This document shows, one piece after another, positions 19,904 through 29,005 of a stretch of DNA of 64,000 nt. Source of the DNA: Thiocystis violascens DSM 198 (lineage in GTDB: Bacteria > Pseudomonadota > Gammaproteobacteria > Chromatiales > Chromatiaceae); assembly GCF_000227745.2 (NCBI RefSeq), contig NC_018012.1, positions 744,001-808,000 on the forward strand, in the 5' to 3' direction. Both the position numbers and the translations under genes were made by a program. The notes beneath the pieces were generated by a model, which did no database searches, was not told where the DNA came from, and saw only the letters and a program-made list of their open reading frames with translations. Within the stretch, counting starts at the first letter, position 1, and each line of letters starts with the position of its first letter.

Positions 19904-22900
19904 ATGACAGACGAGGATGACCGACCCGAAGCGGCCGAATGCCGCCCGACCGACCGTGCCTTGCGGGACCGCGAGCCACTGTTCCAAGCGATGTTTATGA
20001 ACGCCCCGCTCTGCATCCTGATCCACGACGCGGACACCGGCGAGATGCTGGAGGCCAATCCCACCGCCTGCGCGCAGTACGGATATGCTTCGTTCGAGTC
20101 GCTCAAGGCCGGCTTCGGTCAGATTTGGCTCGAACCGCCTTACTCTATCGAAGACTCGGTGCAGTGGGCCACCAAGACGATCCTGGAAGGCCCGCAGCAA
20201 TTCGAATGGTGCTATCGCCACGCCGAGGGCAAGTTGCAGTGGGAATGGGTGCATCTGAGCACGCTCGTCCTGCACGGCAAGCTCTGCATCCTGGCCATGA
20301 CGGTCGACATCACGCACAAAAAGCAAATCGCGGCGGACCTGCAAGCCAGCCAAGCATACGCCAGCGCCATCATCGACGCCGCGCCCGTCCCCATTGCCGT
20401 GATCGACGAGGGGCAGCGCATCAACTACTTAAACCCCGCCTTCATCGAGATGTTCGGCTATACCCTGGAGGACGTCCCCACCCTGGCGGACTGGTGGCCG
20501 CGGGCCTACCCGGACCCCGACTATCGCCAATGGGTCCAGGGCATTTTGCAGGAGCGTCTGGCGCACGTCGAGCAGGCGGGCGGGCGATTCGAACCGCTGG
20601 ACGAGCTGCTGGCGGTCGACGTCCGCTGTAAGGATGGCCGGGTCCGCACCGTTCAGGGCGGCGCGACCCACCTCGGCCCCGCCTTCGGGGGCCTCTACTT
20701 GTTCAACTTCTACGACGTGACCGATCTTAAGCAGGCTAGGGAGCAGGCAGAACAGTCCGCGCGCGTCAAATCCGAGTTCCTGACCAACATGAGCCATGAG
20801 ATCCGCACCCCGCTCAACGCCATGCTGGGCCTGGCGCAACTGCTGGAAGGCGAGGCGCTGTCGGCGGAGCAATGCCATCTGGTCCAACGACTGCGCGAGG
20901 CTGGACAATCCCTGCTCGCGCTCGTCAACGACATCCTCGATCTCTCCAAGCTTGCGGCCGGTCAACTGCGGCTGACCGCGCGGACCTTCTCCCCGGCGGC
21001 CGTGCTGGCGCAGGTCGCAAGCCTCCTGGGTCAAGAGGCCCGCGCCAAAGGGCTCGCCTTCCGGATCGACGCACCGGCGAACCTCGCCGCCTGGCTGCGC
21101 GGCGATTCGCTTCGGTTGGAGCAGATCCTCGTCAACCTGGTCGGCAACGCGGTGAAATTCACCGACCACGGCGAGGTGCGCATCCAGGTCAGCCAAGCGG
21201 ACATCGACACCCAGAGGGTGCGGCTGCGTCTGGAGATCCAGGACACCGGGATCGGGATCACCCCCGAGCATCTGCCCACCCTGGGCGCCGCCTTTACCCA
21301 GGCGGATGGGAGCATCACCCGCCGGTTTGGCGGTACCGGGCTTGGGCTGGCCATCAGCAAACAGTTGGTCGAGCGGATGGAAGGTACCTTCGGCATCGAC
21401 AGCACCCTCGGGGTCGGCAGCGCCTTCTGGTGCGAACTGCCTTTCGCGCGGGCCAGCGCGGACGACGCCATCCCCTTGGAGAAGGCCGCGCCCGCCGAGC
21501 GGACGCTCGGACCGCGCCTGAGCGGCGTGCATTGTCTGGTGGCGGATGACTGCCCACTGAATCAGGAGCTGGTCGAGCGCGCACTGAGGTGCGAGGGTGC
21601 CCGTGTGACGCTGGTTGCCGACGGTCGGCAGGCCCTCGACTGGCTGCGCGACCACCCCAAGGCAATCGATGCGGTGCTGATGGACATCCAGATGCCGGTG
21701 ATGGATGGGCTCACGGCGGCGCGCGCGATCCGCGAGGAACTCGGCCTGATCGAGCTGCCCGTCATCGCCTGCTCCGCGGGCGTGCTGGCCGAGCACCGTC
21801 AACAGGCGCACGAGGCCGGATTCAGCGACTTTCTGGCGAAGCCCATGGATCTGGAGGATCTGGTCGCGGTGCTCCAGCGCTGGTGTGCAACGCCCGCGGC
21901 GGACGCCGCACCGCCCACCGGCGTCCCGACACGAACGCTCTCCGGGGCGCCGCGCACGGTCTTTCCCGACATCCCCGGACTCGACACCCATCAGGCTGCG
22001 CGACTCCTCGGCGACGATTGGTCGCTCTTTATCAAGCTGCTGCCGAAACTGACCATGGACTTTCGCGACGCGGCACAACGCACGCGCGACGACCTGGCGC
22101 GTGGCGCGATGGCCGACGCCGCCCTGGGGCTGCATTCCCTGCAAGGGCGCCTCGGCTATCTTGGCGCGCGCGAGCTGATCCAGACCGCCCGAACCTTGGA
22201 GCAGGGCCTGTTGGATGGGCGCACCGATCTCGAGGACATGATCGATACGCTTGAGGGACAACTCGCCGCGCTGCTCTCCGCGCTCGCGCCCTGGCTGGAA
22301 CAATCCACCCAGCCGGCGGCGAGCGCGGGCGCGGCCAATGCGCTCGACTCGACGCAACTGGCGGCGCTGCATGCAGCCCTGATCCGCGGCGATCTGGCGG
22401 CATTGGCGCTGTTCGAGGTTCTGGAGCCGGCCCTGGTGCGGCGCGACGGCGAAGCCGCGACCGCGGCCCTGGCCGAGACGATCCGCTTGCTGCGCTTTGA
22501 CGAGGCGCTGGCGCTTCTGGCGCCCGAGCCGGATCCGTCCCTCGATGCCGCCGACCGCTCGCAACGACGCAGCTCCTGCCAGACAGGGCTGAAGAAGATC
22601 CTGATCGTCGACGACGACCCTGTCAGCGTCCAACTCGCGGGGGCGGCGCTGATGTCCGACTACCAATGCGAATTCGCCTTATCCGGGGCGCGGGCGCTGG
22701 AACGGCTGAACATCGGGGCGCCGCCAGCGCTGATCCTGCTCGACCTCATGATGCCCGAGATGGACGGTTATGCCCTGTGCCGATGGCTTCGGGGCGACCC
22801 GCGATGGCGGGATCTTCCGGTGATCTACGTCACCGCCAGCCAGGATCTTGAGAGCGAGACCCGTGCCCTGCGGACTGGCGCGACGGATTTCATCTCCAAA

Positions 22901-23527
22901 CCGATCAATCCGCCGGTGCTGCGTCTGCGGGTTGGCCTGCAAATCGAGTTGCGCAAGCGCGAGCAGGCACTGCGCGAGAGCGAGGCGCGCTTTGAGCGCC
23001 TCGCCCATTATGACGCGCTGACCGGGCTGCCCAACCGCCTGCTGCTGGCCGACCGTCTGCACCAGGCCATGGTGCAGACCCTGCGGCGCGGACAATCCCT
23101 GGCGCTGGCCTATCTCGATCTGGACGGTTTCAAGGCCATCAACGATCGTCACGGACACGCCGCCGGCGACCAGTTGTTGAAGGTTGTGTCCGAGCGCATG
23201 CAGCAGGCCGTGCGCGAAGGCGACACACTTGCCCGGCTCGGTGGAGACGAATTCGTGGCCGTGCTGGTCGATCTTGCGGACAGCGACGCCAGTGTGCCGT
23301 TGCTTAAACGGCTGCTCGCCGCCGCCGCCGCGCCGGTGCCGCTCGGCGAGCTGGTCGTGCAGGTTTCGGCCAGCATCGGCGTCACCTTTTATCCGCAACC
23401 GGACGAGATCGACGCGGATCAACTGCTGCGCCAGGCCGACCGGGCCATGTATCAGGCCAAGCTAACTGGCAAGAATCGCTACCAGGTCTTCGACCGCGAG
23501 GATGATCGGCGCCCGTGGCCGTCATAA
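19904..23527 (+). CDS. Cytosolic hybrid kinase with PAS-PAS-HisKA-HATPase-REC-HPt-REC-GGDEF
   Basis: A 1207-residue protein without membrane helices. Two PAS domains (about 25-145 and 150-275) precede HisKA (SHEIRTP, acceptor H298) and an HATPase domain with DTGIGI and GTGLGL. A first receiver follows (D594 in LMDIQMP), then an HPt domain with H744 in LHSLQG, then a second receiver (D947 in LLDLMMPEMDG), and finally a GGDEF domain with intact GGDEF at 1113-1117 and REGD five residues earlier as a likely I-site. The order suggests an internal relay H298 to D594 to H744 to D947 that switches cyclase activity on, all in one chain. The GGDEF part is very close, even in nucleotides, to that of the CHASE protein at 6071-9583. 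Confidence 0.92.
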   Translation: MTDEDDRPEAAECRPTDRALRDREPLFQAMFMNAPLCILIHDADTGEMLEANPTACAQYGYASFESLKAGFGQIWLEPPYSIEDSVQWATKTILEGPQQFEWCYRHAEGKLQWEWVHLSTLVLHGKLCILAMTVDITHKKQIAADLQASQAYASAIIDAAPVPIAVIDEGQRINYLNPAFIEMFGYTLEDVPTLADWWPRAYPDPDYRQWVQGILQERLAHVEQAGGRFEPLDELLAVDVRCKDGRVRTVQGGATHLGPAFGGLYLFNFYDVTDLKQAREQAEQSARVKSEFLTNMSHEIRTPLNAMLGLAQLLEGEALSAEQCHLVQRLREAGQSLLALVNDILDLSKLAAGQLRLTARTFSPAAVLAQVASLLGQEARAKGLAFRIDAPANLAAWLRGDSLRLEQILVNLVGNAVKFTDHGEVRIQVSQADIDTQRVRLRLEIQDTGIGITPEHLPTLGAAFTQADGSITRRFGGTGLGLAISKQLVERMEGTFGIDSTLGVGSAFWCELPFARASADDAIPLEKAAPAERTLGPRLSGVHCLVADDCPLNQELVERALRCEGARVTLVADGRQALDWLRDHPKAIDAVLMDIQMPVMDGLTAARAIREELGLIELPVIACSAGVLAEHRQQAHEAGFSDFLAKPMDLEDLVAVLQRWCATPAADAAPPTGVPTRTLSGAPRTVFPDIPGLDTHQAARLLGDDWSLFIKLLPKLTMDFRDAAQRTRDDLARGAMADAALGLHSLQGRLGYLGARELIQTARTLEQGLLDGRTDLEDMIDTLEGQLAALLSALAPWLEQSTQPAASAGAANALDSTQLAALHAALIRGDLAALALFEVLEPALVRRDGEAATAALAETIRLLRFDEALALLAPEPDPSLDAADRSQRRSSCQTGLKKILIVDDDPVSVQLAGAALMSDYQCEFALSGARALERLNIGAPPALILLDLMMPEMDGYALCRWLRGDPRWRDLPVIYVTASQDLESETRALRTGATDFISKPINPPVLRLRVGLQIELRKREQALRESEARFERLAHYDALTGLPNRLLLADRLHQAMVQTLRRGQSLALAYLDLDGFKAINDRHGHAAGDQLLKVVSERMQQAVREGDTLARLGGDEFVAVLVDLADSDASVPLLKRLLAAAAAPVPLGELVVQVSASIGVTFYPQPDEIDADQLLRQADRAMYQAKLTGKNRYQVFDREDDRRPWPS

Positions 23528-23541
23528 GCAGTGATGAAAAC

Positions 23542-23560
23542 CGCCGAATGAGAGTCGGCG
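23542..23560. terminator. Short hairpin between convergent kinase and RND pump genes
   Basis: CGCCGA and TCGGCG form a 6-bp stem with a 7-base loop between two convergent stop codons 36 bases apart. Its position suits a bidirectional terminator, but the stem is short and there is no T-tract. Confidence 0.35.
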
Positions 23561-23563
23561 CTC

Positions 23564-26500
23564 CTAGGGCGTGCTGGACGCGGCTGCGTGTCCATGATTC
23601 GCCCGCTGCATCCAGTTTCCCGCCCGCCGGATAAGCCCGACCAGATCGTCGACGAAGGTGAAAACCACCGGAATCACCAGCAACGACAGCAGCGTCGAGG
23701 TCAGCAGACCGCCGATCACGGCGATGGCCATCGGCGAGCGAAAGCTCGGTTCGGCGCCCAGGCCGAGCGCGATCGGCACCATGCCGGCGATCATGGCGAT
23801 GGTGGTCATGAGGATCGGGCGGGCGCGCTTGTGACAGGCGTCCAGTAGCGCCGCCGTGCGCTCCATGCCGTGTTCAAGGCGCGCCTTGACCGCGTATTCG
23901 ACCAGCAGGATCGAGTTCTTGGTGACGATGCCCATCAGCATCAACAAACCGATGACGGAGGGCAGCGAAAAGCTGTTATGGGTCAGCAGCAGGGCGGCGA
24001 AGGCCCCGCCGACCGAGAGCGGCAGTGCGGCGAGGATGGTCGCCGGTTGCCGGAAGTCGTGGAACAGCAGCACCAGCACGATATAGATAAAGAGAATGCC
24101 GGTCAGCATCGCCGAACCGAAACCGCCGAAGACTTCCGCCATGCGCTCGGCGTCGCCCGAAGCGGGCCGACTTATGCCCGGTGGTAGGCGTTGCAGCGAC
24201 GGCAGCTGATCGACTTGCTCCAGCGCCTGACCGACCGTCTGTCCGGCCAGTTCCACGTCGATGGTCACGTTGCGGTTGCGGTCCAGCCGGTCGATCTGCG
24301 CCGGACCGCTTCCCAGGCGTAATTCGGCCACGGCGCTCAAGGGCACCTGTCCCGACCAGGCGGGCAAGCGCAGCTGCGCGAGGGCGTCCAGATCACCGCG
24401 CAGTTCGGGCGCCAGACGCACCCGGATCGGGATCTGCCGCTCGGGCAGATTGAGCTTGGGCAGTTGCACCTCGAAATCGCCGGCGGTGGCGACCCGGATC
24501 GCGCTGGCCATGGCGGCGGTAGTGACGCCCAGATCGGCGGCGCGCGCGAAATCCACGTCCACATGGATCTCGGGGCGTTGCAGACTGGCGTTGGAGGTGA
24601 CGTTGCCGATGTTTTCCAGGGTGCGCAGATCGCGTTCCACGAGTTGACTGGTGCGATCGAGCAGACCCGGATCGTCGCCGGCCAGCACCACCTGGAGACG
24701 TTCGCCGACATCGCCGAGACCCACCGAGATGCGCGCGCCAGGCAGTTCGCGCAGACGCTCGCGCAATTCTTGTTCGATGGCGGATTGCTTGCGCGGTCGG
24801 TCGTGCCGGTGTTTCAGCAGGATGGTCAGCGACGCCTTGCGCACGTCGCTACTGCCGCCCTCGGTAAAGGGGCCGGAGCCGGCGACCGATCCGACGGTGG
24901 TGAAGACGCGGGTGATGTCGGCAACCGGCGCGAGCAGCGCCCGCGCCAACTCGGCCGCGCGGCGTGTCTCCTCCAGCGTGCTGCCCGGTGCCAGTTCGAG
25001 CTTGACCGCGGTCTGATTGCGATCCGCCGCCGGCATGAAGCCGGTCGGCAGCAGCGGCACCAGCGCCAGCGAGCCGGCGAAGAAGAGGAGGGCGGCCGTC
25101 AGCGTGGTCTTGCGGTGCCGGAGACACCAGCGCGCGGCGACGAGATAACCGCGCATCAAGCGTCCGTCGTCAGGTCCGGCGTCGTGCGACTTGAGCAGAT
25201 AGGCCGACATCATGGGGGTCAGCATGCGCGCGACCACCAGCGAGAAAAACACCGCGACCGCGGCGGTAATACCAAATTCGCGGAAGAACTTGCCGGGCAC
25301 GCCGCCCATGAAGGCGGTCGGCAGAAAGACCGCGATCAGAGTCAGACTGGTGGCGATGACCGCCAGACCGATCTCGTCGGCGGCCTCGATCGCGGCCTGG
25401 ATCGGCCCCTTGCCCATGCGCAGATGGCGCACGATGTTCTCGATCTCGACGATGGCGTCGTCGACCAGGATGCCGACCACCAGGGCCAGCGACAGCAGGG
25501 TCAGGGCGTTGAGACTGAAGCCGAACCAGTGGATCACGGCGAAGGTCGGGATCACCGAGAGGGGCAGGGCGGCGGCGGCAACCAGGGTCGCGCGCCAGTC
25601 GCGCAGGAACCACCAGACCACCAGCACGGCGAGAATGGCCCCTTCGTAGAGGAGTTCCATCGAGCCTTTGAAATTGTCCTCGACGGCCGCGACCGTGTCG
25701 TAGGCTTCCTCGATCCGGACCTGAGTAAAACGCTCGCCCAGCGCTTGCACTGCCTGACGGACATCCGCCGCAACCGCGACCTCGCTCGCGCCCTTCAATC
25801 GGGTCACCGAGAAACCGACCACCGGTTGGCCATCGAGCAGCGCATAAGCGGTGCGCTCGGCGATGCTGTCGTGGACATGGGCGATCCGATCAAGCCGCAC
25901 GCTGTGCCCGCCCGTCAAGGGAATGTCGAGCGCGGCGATCTCGGCGATGTCATGCACCGCGCCGAGCGTGCGCACCGACTGGACGCCGGCGCCGATATCG
26001 CCGCGTCCGCCCGATGCATCCTGCTGGATCTGCTTGAGCCGCGCCGAGATGTCCGCCGCCGTGACGCCGAGCGCGGCCATCCGGGTCGGGTCCAGATCGA
26101 CGGCCACCTCGCGGTCGACCCCGCCGACCCGCTTGACCGCGCCCACGCCCTGGACGGCCAGCAATGCCTTGCCGATCTCGTTGTCGACGAACCAGGACAG
26201 CGCCTCCTCGTCCAGACGCTCGGACGCCACCGTGAAGGTGAGGATGGCGCCGCCGGCGGTCGTGACCTTGGAGACCACCGGGTCGGTCATGTCCTGGGGC
26301 AGTTCGGCGCGAACGCTGTCGACGGCGTTGCGCACATCGTTCAAGGCGGTCTCGATCGGGATATCGATATCGAACTCGATCCGGAGCGTCGCGCTGCTGT
26401 CGTTCAGGGTGGTGCGGATATGCTGCACGCCGCCCAGGGTCGCGACCTGATCCTCGATCTTGCGCGCGACCTCGGTTTCGAGCTGGGTCGGATCGGCGCC

Positions 26501-26656
26501 TTCCAGTCGCGCGGTGACGGTGACCGTGGGGAGTTCGATATCCGGGAAGTTCTGGATTCCGAGCGCGCGGAAGCCCATGAACCCGAGCAGGGTCAGCAGC
26601 CCGAACAGCAGAATCGCCGGGACCGGGTTGCGGATCGACCAGGTGGAGACGTTCAT
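23564..26656 (-). CDS. RND efflux transporter inner-membrane pump (HAE1/AcrB type)
   Basis: A 1030-residue resistance-nodulation-division pump. The N-terminal SIRNPVPAILLFGLLTLLGFMGF, 12 membrane helices in two homologous halves and two large periplasmic loops are visible. The proton-relay pair of Asp is in LVVGILVDDAIVEIENI (helix 4), and the partner Lys is in GIVTKNSILLVEYA (helix 10), so it should be a proton-driven drug/hydrophobic-compound pump rather than a metal pump. Its ATG overlaps the stop of the adaptor gene by four bases (ATGA). No outer-membrane TolC-type gene is nearby, so it must borrow one encoded elsewhere. It is convergent with the hybrid kinase. Confidence 0.93.
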   Translation of the reverse strand: MNVSTWSIRNPVPAILLFGLLTLLGFMGFRALGIQNFPDIELPTVTVTARLEGADPTQLETEVARKIEDQVATLGGVQHIRTTLNDSSATLRIEFDIDIPIETALNDVRNAVDSVRAELPQDMTDPVVSKVTTAGGAILTFTVASERLDEEALSWFVDNEIGKALLAVQGVGAVKRVGGVDREVAVDLDPTRMAALGVTAADISARLKQIQQDASGGRGDIGAGVQSVRTLGAVHDIAEIAALDIPLTGGHSVRLDRIAHVHDSIAERTAYALLDGQPVVGFSVTRLKGASEVAVAADVRQAVQALGERFTQVRIEEAYDTVAAVEDNFKGSMELLYEGAILAVLVVWWFLRDWRATLVAAAALPLSVIPTFAVIHWFGFSLNALTLLSLALVVGILVDDAIVEIENIVRHLRMGKGPIQAAIEAADEIGLAVIATSLTLIAVFLPTAFMGGVPGKFFREFGITAAVAVFFSLVVARMLTPMMSAYLLKSHDAGPDDGRLMRGYLVAARWCLRHRKTTLTAALLFFAGSLALVPLLPTGFMPAADRNQTAVKLELAPGSTLEETRRAAELARALLAPVADITRVFTTVGSVAGSGPFTEGGSSDVRKASLTILLKHRHDRPRKQSAIEQELRERLRELPGARISVGLGDVGERLQVVLAGDDPGLLDRTSQLVERDLRTLENIGNVTSNASLQRPEIHVDVDFARAADLGVTTAAMASAIRVATAGDFEVQLPKLNLPERQIPIRVRLAPELRGDLDALAQLRLPAWSGQVPLSAVAELRLGSGPAQIDRLDRNRNVTIDVELAGQTVGQALEQVDQLPSLQRLPPGISRPASGDAERMAEVFGGFGSAMLTGILFIYIVLVLLFHDFRQPATILAALPLSVGGAFAALLLTHNSFSLPSVIGLLMLMGIVTKNSILLVEYAVKARLEHGMERTAALLDACHKRARPILMTTIAMIAGMVPIALGLGAEPSFRSPMAIAVIGGLLTSTLLSLLVIPVVFTFVDDLVGLIRRAGNWMQRANHGHAAASSTP

Positions 26657-27765
26657 GGCCGACCCATTGTGAGCGGATCGGCCGGGACGACGCGCACGCT
26701 GTCCCCATCGTTGAGGAAGGCCCCGCCGGATTCCACCAGCGGCGCCGGGGTCGGGAGTCCGGCGACGATCTCGATGCGGTTCCCGGCACGGCGTCCGGTG
26801 CCGATCTTGCGCTGGATCACGCGCCGGTCGTCGCTGACCTCGAAGACATAGCGGTTGCCGTCGCGCAGGACGACGGTGGATTCGGGCACCGTCAGCGCCG
26901 GCGTCTGGCCGACGATGATCTCGCCGCGCGCGAAGTCACCCGCATGGGCCGCGCCAGGGTCGGGCAGGTCGACATAGACCAGCGCCAGACGGGTGGTCGG
27001 ATCGAAGGTCGGCGCCGGCAGGCGCACCACGCCGTCCAGCGAGACGTCTTCGCTGAGTCGGATGCGCGCGGCCTGACCGGGCCGGATGCGCGCGAGTTGC
27101 TCGGCCATCACCTCGGCGCGCCATTCGATGCGGTTCTGGCGGATCAGCCGGAAGAGTTCGGTCCCGGCCTGGACCACGCTGCCCAGGGTCACGGTGCGTG
27201 ACGCGATAACCCCATCGTCGACGGCGCGAATCCGGGTCTGGTCGAGTCGGATCCGTTGCCCCTTGAGTTGAGCCTCGGCGGCGGCGAGGTTGGCCCGCGC
27301 GGTCTCCTCGGCCACCAGATACTGCTTGCTTTCCTGCCCGGACAGCGTAGCGCGGCCAGCCAAGTTGCGCGCCCGCTCGCCATTGGCCAGCGCCTCCGAG
27401 AGTGCGGCTTGAGCCTGTTCGACACGCGCCTGCTCCAGTTCCAGATCGGCGCGCACGGACGCCTGCGACAGATCCGCCAGGACATCGCCACGCCGCACCT
27501 GATCACCCACGTCAGCCGTCAGCGCGACCACTCTCAAGCCACCGATCTCGGCGGCGATCACCGCCTCCTGCCAAGCCGTCAGGCTGCCGCTGGCCGGGAT
27601 GGCGACCGGCCAGTCGTCTAGGCGGGCCAGGGTGGTCGTCACCGTCAGGGCGGCGATCGTCGGCTGCCCGGAACCGTCTGCGGCAAGCGATTGCTGAAAG
27701 ATCGACGTCAAGCTCAGACAGATCAGGGCGAGCCGCCTGATCAATAAAGGAAAACATGGGTTCAT
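26653..27765 (-). CDS. RND efflux periplasmic adaptor (HlyD/MFP family)
   Basis: A 370-residue membrane-fusion protein. An N-terminal signal sequence (about 1-27, RRLALICLSLTSIFQQSLAA) is followed by the lipoyl-like half motif (IPASGSLTAWQEAVIAAEIGGLRVVALTADVGDQVRRGDVLA), an alpha-helical hairpin rich in Ala, Glu and Gln (about 100-165), the second lipoyl half (IRAVDDGVIASRTVTLGSVVQAG) and beta-barrel domains. It links the inner-membrane pump to an outer-membrane channel. I chose the ATG at 27765 because it gives the signal peptide; the frame is open to 27897 without family features. It overlaps the pump gene by four bases. Confidence 0.9.
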   Translation of the reverse strand: MNPCFPLLIRRLALICLSLTSIFQQSLAADGSGQPTIAALTVTTTLARLDDWPVAIPASGSLTAWQEAVIAAEIGGLRVVALTADVGDQVRRGDVLADLSQASVRADLELEQARVEQAQAALSEALANGERARNLAGRATLSGQESKQYLVAEETARANLAAAEAQLKGQRIRLDQTRIRAVDDGVIASRTVTLGSVVQAGTELFRLIRQNRIEWRAEVMAEQLARIRPGQAARIRLSEDVSLDGVVRLPAPTFDPTTRLALVYVDLPDPGAAHAGDFARGEIIVGQTPALTVPESTVVLRDGNRYVFEVSDDRRVIQRKIGTGRRAGNRIEIVAGLPTPAPLVESGGAFLNDGDSVRVVPADPLTMGRP

Positions 27766-27859
27766 AGAGGGTTTTCTTGCGACTTCGTCAACGGAACGAT
27801 GGGGGCCGACGTGAACGTGGCGTCGGAAGCGAGCGTCAAGTTGCTCGAAAGACGTTGAA

Positions 27860-28720
27860 TCAATGGTTTTCGTCCCGTGCAAAGCGGACCTGAACATCGC
27901 GTGGCGGCGCCAGATGGGGTGCCGTGGTGACTATCAGCCGAGCGCCAGCCCGGACATACTCCTCGGCGTTGCCGGCATGGATACCGCCAGCGGCGGCAAT
28001 CGCCGTCGTCGATCCGCGAGCGGCAAGCGCGGCGGCCACCTCGGCGACGAGCTGAGGCTGAAACTTCTCCAGTTGCAACACGTCCGCATCCGCCCAGGCC
28101 AAGGCTTCTTCCAGGTTCGCAACCTCGACCACCACACGCTTTTCCGGGCATTGGCGATGCAGCCGCGCGACCGTCTCGGCGTGGCGTTCCTGATCGAGAA
28201 ACAGTCGATGTTCGGCGAAAATCAGGAGGGTCTCGGACAAACCATTGCGGTGCATCACGGCGCCGCCGGCCCGAAAAGCCTTGGCGGCCAGCCGGCGGGT
28301 TCCGGGGACGTTCTTGCGGGTTCCGGCGACCATGGCATCCGGATGTCCGCGCCGTGCCGCAGCGACGATCGCGGCGGCGCTGGTGGCGATACCCGAGCAC
28401 CATTCCATCAGAGTCTGTGCGGTCTTCCAGCCACGATGCAGGGCATCGACTCGGCCGCGCGCCTCCAACAACAGGGTTTCGGTTGGCGCATCGCTGCCTG
28501 AAGCCGCATGAATCTCAACCCGTGCGCCGCATAACTCGAACAGACGCGCCGCTTCCTCGACCCCGCAAACCACCATCGGGTCGCGGGCAAAGAAGCGGAT
28601 ACGTCCAGATTGTGCGGCGATTCCGAGCGAGTCGGTGGTCAGATCGCCATAAGGGACATCTTCGGCGAGCAACTGGTGGAGTTCATGGTCACCGAGGACC
28701 GAGAGTGTCGGTGCGATCAC
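27860..28720 (-). CDS. modD: ModD, NadC-like pyrophosphorylase associated with molybdenum transport
   Basis: A 286-residue protein of the ModD family, paralogous to quinolinate phosphoribosyltransferase NadC. It begins LLAEDVPYGDLTTDSLGI (family N-terminus) and has GTRKNVPGTRRLAAKAFRAGG, the conserved phosphate-binding and Lys/Arg-rich loop, with AAAGGIHAGNAEEYVRAGA near the end. ModD genes usually sit beside modABC; here no molybdate transport gene is in view, so its partner genes must be elsewhere. The real reaction of ModD is not firmly established. The start is a GTG at 28720 with AGGAAG at good spacing. An AT-rich palindrome 100 bases upstream may be an operator. Confidence 0.85.
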   Translation of the reverse strand: MIAPTLSVLGDHELHQLLAEDVPYGDLTTDSLGIAAQSGRIRFFARDPMVVCGVEEAARLFELCGARVEIHAASGSDAPTETLLLEARGRVDALHRGWKTAQTLMEWCSGIATSAAAIVAAARRGHPDAMVAGTRKNVPGTRRLAAKAFRAGGAVMHRNGLSETLLIFAEHRLFLDQERHAETVARLHRQCPEKRVVVEVANLEEALAWADADVLQLEKFQPQLVAEVAAALAARGSTTAIAAAGGIHAGNAEEYVRAGARLIVTTAPHLAPPRDVQVRFARDENH

Positions 28721-28819
28721 TGAATCTTCCTATCGGGTTTGGTTGGACTGGGGGAGGCACATTCTAGCGATATTCAGCGCAGCACCCTGGATTTGGGATC
28801 AGTTGATTACTTGACTTTA

Positions 28820-28835
28820 CATAATATACATTATG
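28820..28835. promoter_or_regulatory. AT-rich palindrome CATAAT-ATAC-ATTATG upstream of modD
   Basis: A perfect inverted repeat with 6-bp arms and a 4-base centre in otherwise GC-rich DNA, 100 bases before the modD start. AT-rich dyads control many molybdenum genes through ModE; this one is only loosely similar to the ModE consensus, so a regulator is not assigned. The rest of 28721-29005 holds no gene I can see. Confidence 0.35.
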
Positions 28836-28922
28836 CGCAATCTTGGATGCCGATAACGTCGGCGTGATTCCAACGGCGCACAGGTCGTTCCAAGGCGGAT
28901 GCCAAACTGTCCAAGCTCCGCG

Positions 28923-28940
28923 CGCGCGTTGCAACGCGCG
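28923..28940. repeat. Perfect 18-bp GC-rich palindrome
   Basis: CGCGCGTTG and CAACGCGCG form a perfect palindrome in the region downstream of the 135-residue conserved gene (minus strand). It could fold as a hairpin but has no loop longer than its own centre and no T-tract, so its role is open. Confidence 0.35.
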
Positions 28941-29005
28941 TGCTTGCATTGCGATCGATCTTCCGACTTCAAGGTCAACGTGACCGACTCACAGCTAAAC
29001 GCGGT

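Noticed and set aside
20429..22666. Long open frame on the minus strand opposite the hybrid kinase (745 codons)
   Set aside because: It lies fully antisense to a gene with clear domains and motifs, and its translation has no recognisable features; long antisense frames are common in GC-rich coding DNA.
24464..26851. Long plus-strand open frame opposite the RND pump (795 codons)
   Set aside because: Antisense to a certain RND pump gene; the product is low-complexity and Arg/Asp/Gly-rich, as expected of a shadow frame.
28801..28840. Sigma-70 promoter with TTGACT and the AT-rich palindrome as -10
   Set aside because: The spacing between TTGACT and TATACA is about nine bases, too short for a promoter on the plus strand, and the minus strand gives no fitting -35.
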